Notes under the pieces: model-generated
Told to the model about the DNA's origin: nothing
Databases searched by the model: none
The model's input: the letters and a program-made list of their open reading frames with translations, nothing else
Made by a program: the position numbers and the translations under genes
From: CAZMCT01 sp964564785
GTDB lineage: Bacteria; Planctomycetota; Phycisphaerae; UBA1845; Fen-1342
NCBI GenBank assembly: GCA_964564785.1
Contig: CAZMCT010000002.1
Location: 1 to 64,000, forward strand
Reading direction: 5' to 3'
Length of the DNA: 64,000 nt
Part shown: positions 53,520-61,749 of the stretch, in pieces
How the letters are laid out: each line of letters starts with the position of its first letter
Numbering within the stretch: the first letter of the stretch is position 1

Positions 53520-54962
53520 TCAACGCGGGTTGGTCTCCGGGTGGTAAAACGTTCCGCCGATCTTCTGCCGCGCGCGGCCCTGCACGACCGGCAGCTCGTA
53601 GACGGCCGGGTTGACACTCTCGGCATAGACTTCGGCGGCGGCCGGCGGCTGGGCTGCGATGTGCCGCTCGAACTCGGCCCGGAACTTCTGCACCAGGGTG
53701 CGGATCGGCCAGGCCGCCCCGTCCGGCAGCCCGCAGATCGACAGCCCGGGCATCATGCCCATGTTCTGCGTCGTCTCGGCCAGCAGGTCGAGGTCGTAGC
53801 TCCGCCCCGCGCCGGCCCGGATGCGCTGCGCAACCTTGTACATCCACGTCGTGCCCTCGCGGCACTGCGTGCACTGGCCGCAGGATTCCAGGGCGTAGAA
53901 CCGCGTCACGTTGACCAGCACGTCGCGCAGGTCGGCGTCCTCGGGCACGACCACGGCCGCGGCCGTCCCCAGACCGAGCAGGTCGTAGTTCCGCGGGTCG
54001 TCGAAGTCGAGGCGACAGTCGAGCTCGTCGAAGTCCTGCCGCGGATCGGGCTGGGCGGCCGGGTTCCTCGGGAACGTGTCGCCACGCAGGGCGCCCATCG
54101 AAAGCCCGCCGGGGAAGACGCACTTGACCTTCCGGCCGTCGCGCATCCCGCCGCCGAACTCCGCGCCGTAGATCAGCTCGCGGACCGTGATGCCCAGCGG
54201 GGCCTCGTAGCAGCCCGGGCGGTTGACCGGTCCGCTGATGCAGTACAGCTTCGGCCCGCGGCTGCTGGGCGTGCCGAGCGAGTTCCACCAATTCAGCCCG
54301 CGGGTCACGAGATGCGGCAGGCAGGCCAGCGTCTCCACGTTGTTCACTACGGTCGGCTGGCGAAAGGCGCCCTCGACCGCGGGGAAGGGGGGTTTGATCC
54401 GCGGCCAGCCGCGCTTGCCCTCCAGGCTCTCGATCAGCCCGGTCTCCTCGCCGCACACGTACGCCCCCGCCCCGCGGTGAATGTAACATTCCAGGTCGTA
54501 GCCGCGACCCAGGATGTTCCGGCCGAAGTAGCCGGCCGCGTAAGCCTCGTCCAGCGCCCGCTGGAGCGTGTGGAACTGCTCGCAGAACTCGCCTCGCATG
54601 TAGACGTACGCGACGGTCGTCCGCGTGGCGTACCCCGCGATCAGGATGCCCTCCAGCAGCATGTGCGGGTCGTGGTCGATCAACGTTCGGTTGGAGAACG
54701 TCGGCGGCTCCGATTCGTCCGCGTTGACGCACAAGTACGTCACCTTGCGGTCGGCCGGCAGGAACGACCATTTCATGCCGGCCGGGAAGCCGGCTCCGCC
54801 GCGGCCGCGGAGGTTGGCCTGCTTGACGAGCTCGACCAGGGCGTCGGGCGTCATGGCCAGGGCCCGCGCGGCGCCCTCGTAGCCGCCGGAGCGGCGATAG
54901 ACCTCGAGCGACGTGCTGTTCGGCACGCCGACGTTTCGCATGAGTATGCGTTCGAATGACAT
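53520..54962 (-). CDS. nuoF: NADH-quinone oxidoreductase subunit F
   Basis: NuoF binds NADH and FMN and one 4Fe-4S cluster (N3); it is the electron entry point of complex I. The 480-residue protein shows the FMN/NADH motifs GRGGAGFPAGMKW, NADESEPPTFSNR and YVRGEF-like VYMRGEF, GAGAYVCGEETGLIESLEG, and the cluster motif ESCGQCTQCREGT near residue 370. The ATG at 54962 (MSFERILMRN) is chosen because the upstream frame to 55163 is translated repeat sequence. The C-terminal 60 residues are somewhat longer than in E. coli. It lies between decayed repeats. Confidence 0.94.
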   Translation of the reverse strand: MSFERILMRNVGVPNSTSLEVYRRSGGYEGAARALAMTPDALVELVKQANLRGRGGAGFPAGMKWSFLPADRKVTYLCVNADESEPPTFSNRTLIDHDPHMLLEGILIAGYATRTTVAYVYMRGEFCEQFHTLQRALDEAYAAGYFGRNILGRGYDLECYIHRGAGAYVCGEETGLIESLEGKRGWPRIKPPFPAVEGAFRQPTVVNNVETLACLPHLVTRGLNWWNSLGTPSSRGPKLYCISGPVNRPGCYEAPLGITVRELIYGAEFGGGMRDGRKVKCVFPGGLSMGALRGDTFPRNPAAQPDPRQDFDELDCRLDFDDPRNYDLLGLGTAAAVVVPEDADLRDVLVNVTRFYALESCGQCTQCREGTTWMYKVAQRIRAGAGRSYDLDLLAETTQNMGMMPGLSICGLPDGAAWPIRTLVQKFRAEFERHIAAQPPAAAEVYAESVNPAVYELPVVQGRARQKIGGTFYHPETNPR

Positions 54963-54967
54963 ATCAG

Positions 54968-55175
54968 TTGCGCCGGACCTCCCCGTCCGGAGATGCATCG
55001 CCGGACGGTGGCGAATTGTAGCGCCGGAGTTCCAACTCCGGCTATTCCGCGGCACGTACTTCCGGCGCGCCGTCAACCATGTGCCGATCCTCAGGCCCGG
55101 CCGCCGGACTCGGAGGTCCGGCGCGACGTTCCCGGCGCCGGACTCGAATGTTCGGCGCGACAAGGTGCGTCGTAG
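54968..55175. repeat. Palindromic repeats around the nuoF-nuoE junction
   Basis: At least three hairpins share a GCCGGA core: GCGCCGGACCTCCCCGTCCG (54972-54991), GCCGGAGTT-CC-AACTCCGGC (55023-55042, perfect) and CGCCGGAC-TCGGAG-GTCCGGCG (55102-55123). A partial unit lies at about 55134-55160. The last two fall inside the 3' end of nuoE and form its codons. Confidence 0.8.
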
Positions 55176-55726
55176 AGCTCACTCCGCGGCATCGGCACCC
55201 GGTCGGCGTCGGGGTCGGCCAGGATCTGGTCCAGGTCCTCGACCCGCACGCACTTGTACAGACGCTCGTTGACGAGCATGCACGGGGCGTGCTCGCACGC
55301 GGCCAGGCATTCTTCCGTCATCAGCGACCATTGCCCGTCGGGCGTGGTCTCGTGCTCGCCGATGCCCAGCTTCGCCCGCAGGGCGTCGAGCACGGCCCCG
55401 CCGCCCATCAGCTCGCATGACAGGGAGCGGCACAACACAATCGTCTTGCGGCCCTTCGGGTGCGTCCAGAAATGCGTGTAAAACGTGACCACGTCCATGA
55501 CGGCCGCGGGCGGCAGCTCGAGCAACTCCGCGACCTGCCGCATGGCCCGCAGCGAGACGTAGCCCAGTTCGTCCTGGGCCAGGTGCAGCGCCGGCAGCAA
55601 CACCGCGCGCTTCGTCGGATAGCGCGGGAAGAACGAGCGGATCTTCTCCAGCGTGGCCGCGCTCAGCCCCGGGCCGAGCTTGTCCGGATCCACCGTCTTG
55701 CGATCGATCGTTCGCCAGGCCAACAC
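55091..55726 (-). CDS. nuoE: NADH-quinone oxidoreductase subunit E, with repeat-derived C-terminus
   Basis: NuoE is the thioredoxin-fold subunit with one 2Fe-2S cluster (N1a). The ligands are visible in CRSLSCELMGG and TEECLAACEHAP, giving CX4C and CX3C spacing. The helical N-terminus (AVLLPALHLAQDELGYVS, VTFYTHFWTHP) is typical. Starting at GTG 55726 the protein has about 211 residues; a TTG at 55723 has a better distance to the AAGGAG site. The core ends at about ADRVPMP; the remaining 30 residues, PCRAEHSSPAPGTSRRTSESGG..., are encoded by palindromic repeat DNA, so the original stop codon seems to have been overwritten. Confidence 0.88.
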   Translation of the reverse strand: MLAWRTIDRKTVDPDKLGPGLSAATLEKIRSFFPRYPTKRAVLLPALHLAQDELGYVSLRAMRQVAELLELPPAAVMDVVTFYTHFWTHPKGRKTIVLCRSLSCELMGGGAVLDALRAKLGIGEHETTPDGQWSLMTEECLAACEHAPCMLVNERLYKCVRVEDLDQILADPDADRVPMPRSELYDAPCRAEHSSPAPGTSRRTSESGGRA

Positions 55727-55736
55727 ACGCTCCTTC

Positions 55737-56015
55737 TCAGAATGACGGTGGTTCCGACTCCCACTCCATGGTGTCGCGAACCTCACGCAGCCGTTGCCGC
55801 CGCTCCTCGGGCAGGCGCCGCACGAGCCGTGCGTCGATCAGCCTCAGTCGCAGCAGGTCCGCGCGGCGCATCAGGAGGTCGACGTCTCTCGGGGCCCGCA
55901 CGGCCCCCGCGTCGCGTTGCGCTACCCACGTCGCGACCGCATTTCCGCCGATGACCGCGCACGGCACACCCGCCGCCTCGAGCGCGGCCGTCGGCGCCTC
56001 GGGGTGGAGGTCCGT
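55737..56015 (-). pseudogene. Internally deleted nucleotidyltransferase remnant
   Basis: About 92 codons of a nucleotidyltransferase-fold protein of the kind common in planctomycetes remain. The first part, LEAAGVPCAVIGGNAVATWV, leads to APRDVDLLMRRADL, the GG...D-x-D active-site strand. It then jumps directly to a C-terminal helix, LIDARLVRRLPEERRQRLREVRD. The usual middle of about 80-100 residues is missing and no clear start codon is present. It lies between nuoE and nuoD, next to a GGCACCCCTCCGGGGTG palindrome at about 56054-56070. A small functional protein is not excluded. Confidence 0.6.
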
Positions 56016-56146
56016 GGGTGACGCATCCGTGTGGACTGCGCCCACGGCTACGGACCGGCACCCCTCCGGGGTGGTCCCGCACGGGTGCATCGGGCGCGCG
56101 ACGGCCCCGCGCCGCCGCTTCGGGCTCCGAGGTTGCGCCACGCGCT

Positions 56147-57406
56147 TCACCGGTCCAGCTCCGCCGCAATGACGTTGATGCTGTTCAGGACGGCCGGGAT
56201 GTCGCTGATCTGATGTCCCACCACCAGTTTCGGGAACACCTGGTAGTTGATGAAGCTCGGCGGCCGGCACCGGGCCCGCCAGGGGTTCTTGCCGCCGTCG
56301 CTGACGAGGTAGAAGCCCTGCTCGCCATTGCTGGTCTCTTGCGCGAAGTACGCCTCGCCCACCGGCGGCCGGAATCCGCGGTTGGTCATGATCTTTTCGA
56401 AGTGGTGGATCAGCCCCTCGATCGAGAAGTAGATCTCGCGCTTGTCGGGCAGCGTCGTGCGGTTGTCGTCGAGCAGGTTGATCGGCCCGTCGGGCAGGCG
56501 GGTGGCGAGCTGCTCGACGATCCGGGCGGCCTGCCGCACTTCCTCCAGCCGTACGAGGAAGCGGGCGTAGACGTCGCCGCCGGTTGCGATCGGTACCTGG
56601 AAATCGACGGCCGGGGCGCCCTGACCGTCCCAATTGTCGGCATAGCACCAGTAGGGCTCGTCCTTGCGCAGGTCGCGTCGCACGCCGCTGGCGCGGGCGA
56701 GCGGGCCGGTCAGCGACCAGTTGATCGCATCATCGTGCGAAATGACCCCGATGCCCTTGGTGCGCTCGATGAAGATGCGGTTGCGCAGCAACAGGGCCTC
56801 GATGTCGCGCAAGGCCGGCGGCAGGTGGTTCCGCACGAAATTCAGCACGCGCTCGGTCCAACCCGGCGGAGCGTCCTGCGCCAGGCCGCCGACGCGGGTG
56901 TAGCTGGGATGGAAGCGCGAGCCGCTGATCTCCTCGACCAGGTCATAGAGAATCTCGCGCTCGTTGAAGCCGTACAGGAAGGCCGTCAGCCCGCCCAGGT
57001 CGAGCCCCGAAACGCCGATGTTCAGCAGGTGGTCCTGCATGCGGCCGAGCTCGGCCAGGATCGTGCGGATGGCCTTGCAGCGCGGCGTGAGCTCGAGCCC
57101 GAAGAGCTTCTCGACCGCGCCGTGCCAGGTGAGGTTGTTCGAAATCGGGCAGACGTAGTTCATCCGCTCGGTGATCACGACGTACTGGTTGTAATCCAGC
57201 GCTTCGGCCAGCTTCTCGAAGCCGCTGTGGAGAAAGCCGATGTCCGGCACGCAGTTCACGATCCGCTCGCCGTCCAGCTCGAGCACCAGCCGCAGCGTGG
57301 TGTGCGTGGCCGGATGCTGCGGGCCGAAGTTGAGGACCCAGCGATCCTCGGCGGTTTCGTCGCGCTCGAGCGTGGTCGGGCGGTTCAGGTCGTACGTTAC
57401 CGGCAT
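56147..57406 (-). CDS. nuoD: NADH-quinone oxidoreductase subunit D
   Basis: NuoD, the 49-kDa-type subunit, forms the quinone-binding site with NuoB and NuoH. The 419-residue protein has the signatures NFGPQHPATHTTLRLVLELDGE, DIGFLHSGFEKLAE, ERMNYVCPISNNL, GRMQDHLLNIGVSGLDLG, ERTKGIGVISHDDAINWSLTGP, RASGVRRDLRKDEPYWCY and SDIPAVLNSINVIAAELDR at the end. The ATG at 57406 matches the usual N-terminus; an ATG at 57445 would add 13 residues. NuoC and NuoD are separate, not fused as in E. coli. The upstream gap to nuoC is 398 bases of repeat DNA. Confidence 0.96.
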   Translation of the reverse strand: MPVTYDLNRPTTLERDETAEDRWVLNFGPQHPATHTTLRLVLELDGERIVNCVPDIGFLHSGFEKLAEALDYNQYVVITERMNYVCPISNNLTWHGAVEKLFGLELTPRCKAIRTILAELGRMQDHLLNIGVSGLDLGGLTAFLYGFNEREILYDLVEEISGSRFHPSYTRVGGLAQDAPPGWTERVLNFVRNHLPPALRDIEALLLRNRIFIERTKGIGVISHDDAINWSLTGPLARASGVRRDLRKDEPYWCYADNWDGQGAPAVDFQVPIATGGDVYARFLVRLEEVRQAARIVEQLATRLPDGPINLLDDNRTTLPDKREIYFSIEGLIHHFEKIMTNRGFRPPVGEAYFAQETSNGEQGFYLVSDGGKNPWRARCRPPSFINYQVFPKLVVGHQISDIPAVLNSINVIAAELDR

Positions 57407-57433
57407 CGCGGACCCCCGGACTGAACCACTGAG

Positions 57434-57495
57434 AAACGGACGCACAGGGAAGAGGGGAACAGGGAAAAGGGAACAGGGAGCGGGGGACTGGGAAC
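57434..57495. repeat. Purine-rich GGGAACAGGGAA tract
   Basis: Repeated GGGAACAGGGA and GGGAAAAGGGAACAGG units, similar to the tract after the TolC-type gene at 43.15 kb. It is nearly all purine on the plus strand and lies in the transcribed nuoC-nuoD junction. Confidence 0.65.
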
Positions 57496-57505
57496 AGCAA
57501 GACGG

Positions 57506-57645
57506 CTGTCATTCCGGGGAGCGCAGCGAGGAGGAAGCTGGCTTCGCATGCGGCGGTCCTTCATCCTCGATCGCGCGGCTCCATCGCAGCCGCGGCCAGA
57601 TTCCTCGCGAGTCGCCAGGGCGACTTTCTGAGAATGATATCGTCT
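57506..57645. repeat. Inverted-repeat element between nuoD and nuoC (copy C)
   Basis: Left end TGTCATTCCGGGGAGCGCAG, then CGAGGAGGAAGCTGGC; right end GGCCAGATTCCTCGCGAGTC, then GGGCGACTTTCTGAGAATGA. The ends are imperfect inverted repeats and match copies A and B. The right-end TCTCAGAATGACGG also appears alone at 55734-55747, upstream of nuoE. Confidence 0.75.
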
Positions 57646-57804
57646 GTACGGCATGCCACCCGGCCGCACGCCCGTACCACCCGGCGGGACGCCCGCACCA
57701 CCCCGGTGCTCGCCAGCCCCTCTCGTTCTGAGGACTACCACCCTCATCTCCTGCTTCTTCCAGCGTCTGTCTGCTTCTGGGTCTGTGTGTCTCTGTGGTG
57801 ATCC

Positions 57805-58338
57805 TCACGCCGTCTCGCGCGTGACGACCTCGAAATCCTCACGTTCGCCCCGCCCCGTCACCGGATAATCCTTCCGCAACGGGTGGCTGGTGAAGTTCTG
57901 CGGCATCAGGATTCGCCGCAGGTCGGGATGGCCGGTGAAGCGGATGCCGAACAGGTCGTACACCTCTCGCTCCGGCCACTCCGCCCCTTTCCAGAGCCCG
58001 GTAACCGACGGCACGGTCGGTTCGGGGTCGTTAACGAACACCTTCACCCACAGGCGGTGGTTGTGCGTGATGCTCACCAGTGAGTAAATCACGCCGAAGC
58101 GGTCCTCGGCTTCCGGGTAGTTCAGGTAATCGACGCAGGTCACATCCACAAGCTGCTCGAACCGGGCGCTCGGGTCCCGTTGCAGAAACTCCATCACCTC
58201 CAGCAGCCGCTCGGCCGGCACGCGCACCCAAAGCTGGTCCGACGGCCGGCCATCGGCATGCACCACCAGCGGCCGGGCCGCAAGGTCCAGCTCGGGAAAA
58301 CGCCGGGTCAAGGCCTGGATGGCGTCAGCGGTCGACAT
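57805..58338 (-). CDS. nuoC: NADH-quinone oxidoreductase subunit C
   Basis: NuoC, the 30-kDa-type subunit, binds NuoD in the peripheral arm. The 177-residue protein shows LVDVTCVDYLNYPEAEDRFGVIYSLVSI and the signature GAEWPEREVYDLFGIRFTGHPDLRRILMP, then HPLRKDYPV. It starts at ATG 58338. The gap of 85 bases to nuoB has decayed repeat-like sequence (CGTTCCGAGGACCAGCGG). Confidence 0.96.
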   Translation of the reverse strand: MSTADAIQALTRRFPELDLAARPLVVHADGRPSDQLWVRVPAERLLEVMEFLQRDPSARFEQLVDVTCVDYLNYPEAEDRFGVIYSLVSITHNHRLWVKVFVNDPEPTVPSVTGLWKGAEWPEREVYDLFGIRFTGHPDLRRILMPQNFTSHPLRKDYPVTGRGEREDFEVVTRETA

Positions 58339-58423
58339 CGAAAGCGGCTCTCCGTATCCTGTCGTTCCGAGGACCAGCGGGCGTTGTCATGCCTTGCCGC
58401 GGCGCTCCTCAGAGTCGTGGCGC

Positions 58424-59041
58424 TTACCCGCGCACCACCACCTCGTTCCCGAATCCCGGCCCCAGCGCCACCGGCTTGGCCCGGGCCTCGACCGCCAGCC
58501 GCAGCCCGCGGCCGCGCTCGCGGCTGGTCTTGACGCCGTGCTCCGTGACGACCCGCTGGATCAGCATGACGCCCTCGAGCAGCGTCTCCGGCCGGGGCGG
58601 GCAGCCCGGGACGTACACGTCCACGGGCATGAACTGATCGATGCCCTGAATGACCGCGTACGTGTCGAACACGCCGCCGGTCGACGCGCACGCCCCCATG
58701 GAAATCACCCACTTCGGCTCGGTCATCTGCACGTAAATCTTCTGGAGAACCGGCAGCATCTTCATGACCACGCGGCCGGCGCAAATCAACAGGTCGCACT
58801 GCCGCGGGCTGAAACGCATCGCCTCGGCGCCGAATCGCGCGATGTCATACCGGCTCGCTCCCGTGGCCATCAGCTCGATCCCGCAGCAGGCCGTCCCAAA
58901 CGGCATCGGCCAGAGGCTGTTGCGTCGCACCCAGTTGATGCCGTGCCGCTTGAAGCCATCGACCAGGTAATCCAGCCGCGTAGCCGCGAACTCGGTCCCC
59001 AGGGCCCCGGTGGGTGAAGTTGTGATTTCCGCCGTTCTCAT
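58424..59041 (-). CDS. nuoB: NADH-quinone oxidoreductase subunit B
   Basis: NuoB carries the terminal cluster N2, which hands electrons to quinone. The 205-residue protein has the cluster ligands in [10 protein letters not shown] (tandem Cys), [10 protein letters not shown] and [10 protein letters not shown], and the signature [24 protein letters not shown]. The ATG at 59041 is used; an ATG at 59074 would add 11 residues. The C-terminal tail of about 40 residues ([22 protein letters not shown]) is longer than the core needs. Confidence 0.96.
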   Translation of the reverse strand: MRTAEITTSPTGALGTEFAATRLDYLVDGFKRHGINWVRRNSLWPMPFGTACCGIELMATGASRYDIARFGAEAMRFSPRQCDLLICAGRVVMKMLPVLQKIYVQMTEPKWVISMGACASTGGVFDTYAVIQGIDQFMPVDVYVPGCPPRPETLLEGVMLIQRVVTEHGVKTSRERGRGLRLAVEARAKPVALGPGFGNEVVVRG

Positions 59042-59126
59042 CACGTCTGTCTGTCCCGCGAGCCGTGCGCCCACTTCGTCGTATGCTGACCGGTGGCTCG
59101 CGTGCCGGGCAGGGTGGGTAATCTCC

Positions 59127-59549
59127 TCAGTTCCACCGAAACACCCCCCGCCGCCATTCGTACACCAGGCCCACGAGCAGCAGGGCGAAGAAGAGCCCGA
59201 CCGACAAGAGCATGTACCCGGGCCCGTAACCGGCCGCGAGCATTTCGTGGGCCCAGGCCGCGTGCGGACCGCTCGTCTCGTGCAACCGCGGCATGAGCAC
59301 CGCCCACGGGTAGAGAATCACGATTTCGACGTCGAATACCAAGAACAACACGGCGATGAGGTAAAAGCGCACGCTGAACCTTCGCCGCGTATCCGTGAAC
59401 GGTTCCATCCCCGATTCGTAGGTCGCGTCCTTCATCGGCCCCGAGCGCTTGGGACCGATAACGTGTGTGAGCACGAGTATCCCAAGCACGACCCCGGTCG
59501 CGACGAGAATCAGAATGCCGATCGTTCCGTAGTCGCTTGCCGCCAGCAC
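59127..59549 (-). CDS. nuoA: NADH-quinone oxidoreductase subunit A
   Basis: NuoA is a small membrane subunit with three transmembrane helices. The 140-residue protein shows [41 protein letters not shown], the family signature with the cytoplasmic loop. The start is GTG 59549. It is the first gene of the nuo operon, so the promoter should lie in 59550-59712 on the minus strand. Confidence 0.96.
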   Translation of the reverse strand: MLAASDYGTIGILILVATGVVLGILVLTHVIGPKRSGPMKDATYESGMEPFTDTRRRFSVRFYLIAVLFLVFDVEIVILYPWAVLMPRLHETSGPHAAWAHEMLAAGYGPGYMLLSVGLFFALLLVGLVYEWRRGVFRWN

Positions 59550-59712
59550 GTTCGCCTACCCTGCCCACGCCCACGTGGGGTTCCAGAGTGTAGCCGTGGG
59601 TGCGGCCGTCCTCAACGCCCCGGGGCGCGCGGGCGGGCGCGGCCGGGGCGTGAACGGCGTCGTTGCCGCCGCCCGGCCCCGGTACACGAAATCATAGATA
59701 ACATAGTGTATC

Positions 59713-59741
59713 TTGACAACCGCACGTGGCGCAGGTAGACT
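59713..59741 (+). promoter_or_regulatory. Sigma-70-type promoter for the small HTH gene
   Basis: TTGACA at 59713-59718, a 17-base spacer and TAGACT at 59736-59741 fit the housekeeping consensus closely. The region is AT-rich compared with its surroundings. Upstream, AGATA...TATCT arms (59694-59711) form a small inverted repeat abutting the -35 element and could be an operator. Confidence 0.6.
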
Positions 59742-59778
59742 CTCAGCGGAGGAACGCTCACGCCACGGAGGGTCGCGC

Positions 59779-60063
59779 ATGCCCGATTCCCCCCAGGAAC
59801 TCATGACCCCGAAGGAAGCTGCCCGCTGGTTTCGCCGCTCCACCTGCTGGCTCCGCCGCCGCCGCCAGCTCTTGCGGCTCGGAACGTCGGCTGGGGCCCC
59901 CCTGTATCACGTCCGGGCGTGCCGCGCCTTCCTGATCGGCTCGGCGCTCGGTCTGTCCGGCGAGGAACTGCGACGGTTCCAGCTCGCGGCGCTTTCCGAG
60001 GTCTGCGGCCTGCCGCCCGAGCAGCTCGTCCGCGTCCACGAGTCCGAGGCGCTCCGGCCGTAG
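59779..60063 (+). CDS. Small MerR/excisionase-like helix-turn-helix protein
   Basis: A 94-residue cytoplasmic protein. Residues 8-50 (LMTPKEAARWFRRSTCWLRRRRQLLRL...YHVRACRAFL) fit the winged HTH_17 fold: a first helix after MTPKEAA, a recognition helix and a wing. The rest is a short helical tail (GLSGEELRRFQLAALSEVCG). It probably binds DNA and regulates a neighbour or itself. The start at ATG 59779 is best; the frame extends back to 59713 but would cross the promoter. It is divergent to nuoA and convergent with hisA. No integrase is nearby, so a phage role is not suggested. Confidence 0.7.
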   Translation: MPDSPQELMTPKEAARWFRRSTCWLRRRRQLLRLGTSAGAPLYHVRACRAFLIGSALGLSGEELRRFQLAALSEVCGLPPEQLVRVHESEALRP

Positions 60064-60187
60064 CGGCCGCCGGCCCCTTCGAAGCCGCCCGCGGCGCGCA
60101 GGCGGCCGAATTCCGCCCCCGCGACGCGCCCGGCCTGCCGTGAAGGACCCACGTGGGCCGATCGTCTCACCGCCTGCGCGCCCCAAG

Positions 60188-60919
60188 CTACTGGCTCGGC
60201 CGGGCTGCCGCCTCGAGCGCCGCCGCGAGCTGGATCGCCCCTTCGTACAGCGCCCGGCCGATCACGGTGCCCGCCAGGTTCATGTCGGCGAGGCGGCGGA
60301 CGTCCGCGAGCTCGGAGACGCCGCCAGAGGCGATGACCGGAAGCGGTGCGGCACCGGCGACGGCCCCGATGGCATCGACGTTGGGGCCCAGCAGAACGCC
60401 GTCGCGCCCGATGTCGGTGTACACGATCGCGGCCAGAGGCCAAGCGGCGACCGCACGGGCGACCGTCAGGGCGGAGCGCTCGGTCTGCTGTGTCCAGCCG
60501 TGGACGGCGAGCTTGCCGAGACGGGCGTCGAGTCCGAGCGCGATGCGTCCGGCGAAGTCGGGCGTATGCACGACGTGCTCGAACCAGGTCCAGTCCTGCA
60601 AGGCTCGCGTGCCGACGATGACGCGCTCGGCGCCGGCCGTCAGCGCCGCGTGGATGGCGGCCGCGTCGCGCACGCCGCCGCCGAACTGAACCCGCGCGCC
60701 GGTGTGCCGGATGATCGCCGTGAGCATCGGCAGGTTGCGAATCTCCCCCGAGCGGGCGCCGTCAAGATCGATGACGTGCAACCACTCGGCCCCGACGGCA
60801 CGGAAGCGGGCCGCGATCTCCACCGGATCGCTCTCGTAGTCGATCACGCGGTCATAGCGGCCCTGGATCAGGCGGACGCACTTTCCGCCGAGCAGGTCAA
60901 TCGCAGGCAGTATCACCAT
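60188..60919 (-). CDS. hisA: ProFAR isomerase (histidine biosynthesis)
   Basis: HisA isomerises ProFAR to PRFAR by Amadori rearrangement in histidine biosynthesis. The 243-residue TIM barrel has the catalytic residues in place: Asp8 in LPAIDLLGG, Asp131 in LGLDARLG and Thr168 in YTDIGRDG. It also has the two phosphate-binding loops QFGGGVR and ASGGVSEL. The start at 60919 (MVILPAIDLL) is canonical. No other his gene adjoins it. PriA-type dual function is not indicated. Confidence 0.95.
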   Translation of the reverse strand: MVILPAIDLLGGKCVRLIQGRYDRVIDYESDPVEIAARFRAVGAEWLHVIDLDGARSGEIRNLPMLTAIIRHTGARVQFGGGVRDAAAIHAALTAGAERVIVGTRALQDWTWFEHVVHTPDFAGRIALGLDARLGKLAVHGWTQQTERSALTVARAVAAWPLAAIVYTDIGRDGVLLGPNVDAIGAVAGAAPLPVIASGGVSELADVRRLADMNLAGTVIGRALYEGAIQLAAALEAAARPSQ

Positions 60920-61011
60920 GGCGCGCCAACCGCGCGGCGCCGCGGGCGGCTCAGCGACTCCCTGGGCTGCGGGCAGCGCAGAGGTTTACGCTCGGACGAT
61001 CGGCCGGTGGA

Positions 61012-61749
61012 CTATTCACCCATCGGCTCGCCGCCGCCGGCCGGGCTGCGCCCAGGCGCGGTCGGCTGGCCTTTGGCCGGCCGTGACGGAACCGCGATGA
61101 TCTCCACCCGCCGGTTCTGCTGCTTGCCGGCCTTGGAGCTGTTGTCGGCGACGGGGAACCACTCGCCCTGGCCACCGGCGATCATCCGCACCGGCCGGAT
61201 TCCGAGGTCCATCAGCGCGCGATACACGGTCATCCCGCGGTTGCAGCTCAGGTCGAGGTTGTCGGCCCACTTGTCCTTGGTACGGTTGATCGGGTCGGTG
61301 TCGGTATGGCCGAGGACCCAGATGTCGTACTCGCCCTCGGGAAACTTCGTCCGGATGATGCTGGCGACCTCGGAGAGCTTTGCGCGTGCCTGCGCGCGGA
61401 GCGTGGCGCTGCCCGAATCGAACAGGAAGTCGGTGGACAGTGTGGTCCACGTGTAGACGCCGGCCCGCTGCCAGTCGCCCGGAGTCTCGACCGGGGGCTT
61501 GGCGGCCAACTGCCCTTGCAGGTCGCGGACCTGCTGCTCGAGCTGCTGGGCGCGCAGCCGGGCCGCGTCACGCTCTTGCAGCGCCTGCGCCAGCCGCGAG
61601 CGCAAGTCGTCGTTCTCGCGTGTGAGTTCCGCGATTCGCTCAGCCTGGGCCGCGATCTGGGCATCCCGGGGATCCGGACCGCAGCCGGTCACGAGGAGCA
61701 CCCCCAGCAGGCTACCCGCCCCAACTGCCAACCACCGCGCCGTTCTCAT
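61012..61749 (-). CDS. OmpA-type peptidoglycan-binding lipoprotein
   Basis: A 245-residue lipoprotein of the OmpA/Pal/MotB type. The signal ends in LLVTGC, followed by a coiled coil (about 25-85; IAELTRENDDLRSRLAQALQ) and a C-terminal OmpA domain with DFLFDSGSATLRAQARAKL, the LGHTDTDPI segment and NRGMTVYRALMDLGIRP with the binding Asp/Arg pattern, ending QQNRRVEIIAV. It should tether outer membrane or envelope parts to the cell wall. The ATG at 61749 starts the lipoprotein signal; an ATG at 61782 would add 11 residues. It is divergent to the beta-propeller gene. Confidence 0.9.
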   Translation of the reverse strand: MRTARWLAVGAGSLLGVLLVTGCGPDPRDAQIAAQAERIAELTRENDDLRSRLAQALQERDAARLRAQQLEQQVRDLQGQLAAKPPVETPGDWQRAGVYTWTTLSTDFLFDSGSATLRAQARAKLSEVASIIRTKFPEGEYDIWVLGHTDTDPINRTKDKWADNLDLSCNRGMTVYRALMDLGIRPVRMIAGGQGEWFPVADNSSKAGKQQNRRVEIIAVPSRPAKGQPTAPGRSPAGGGEPMGE

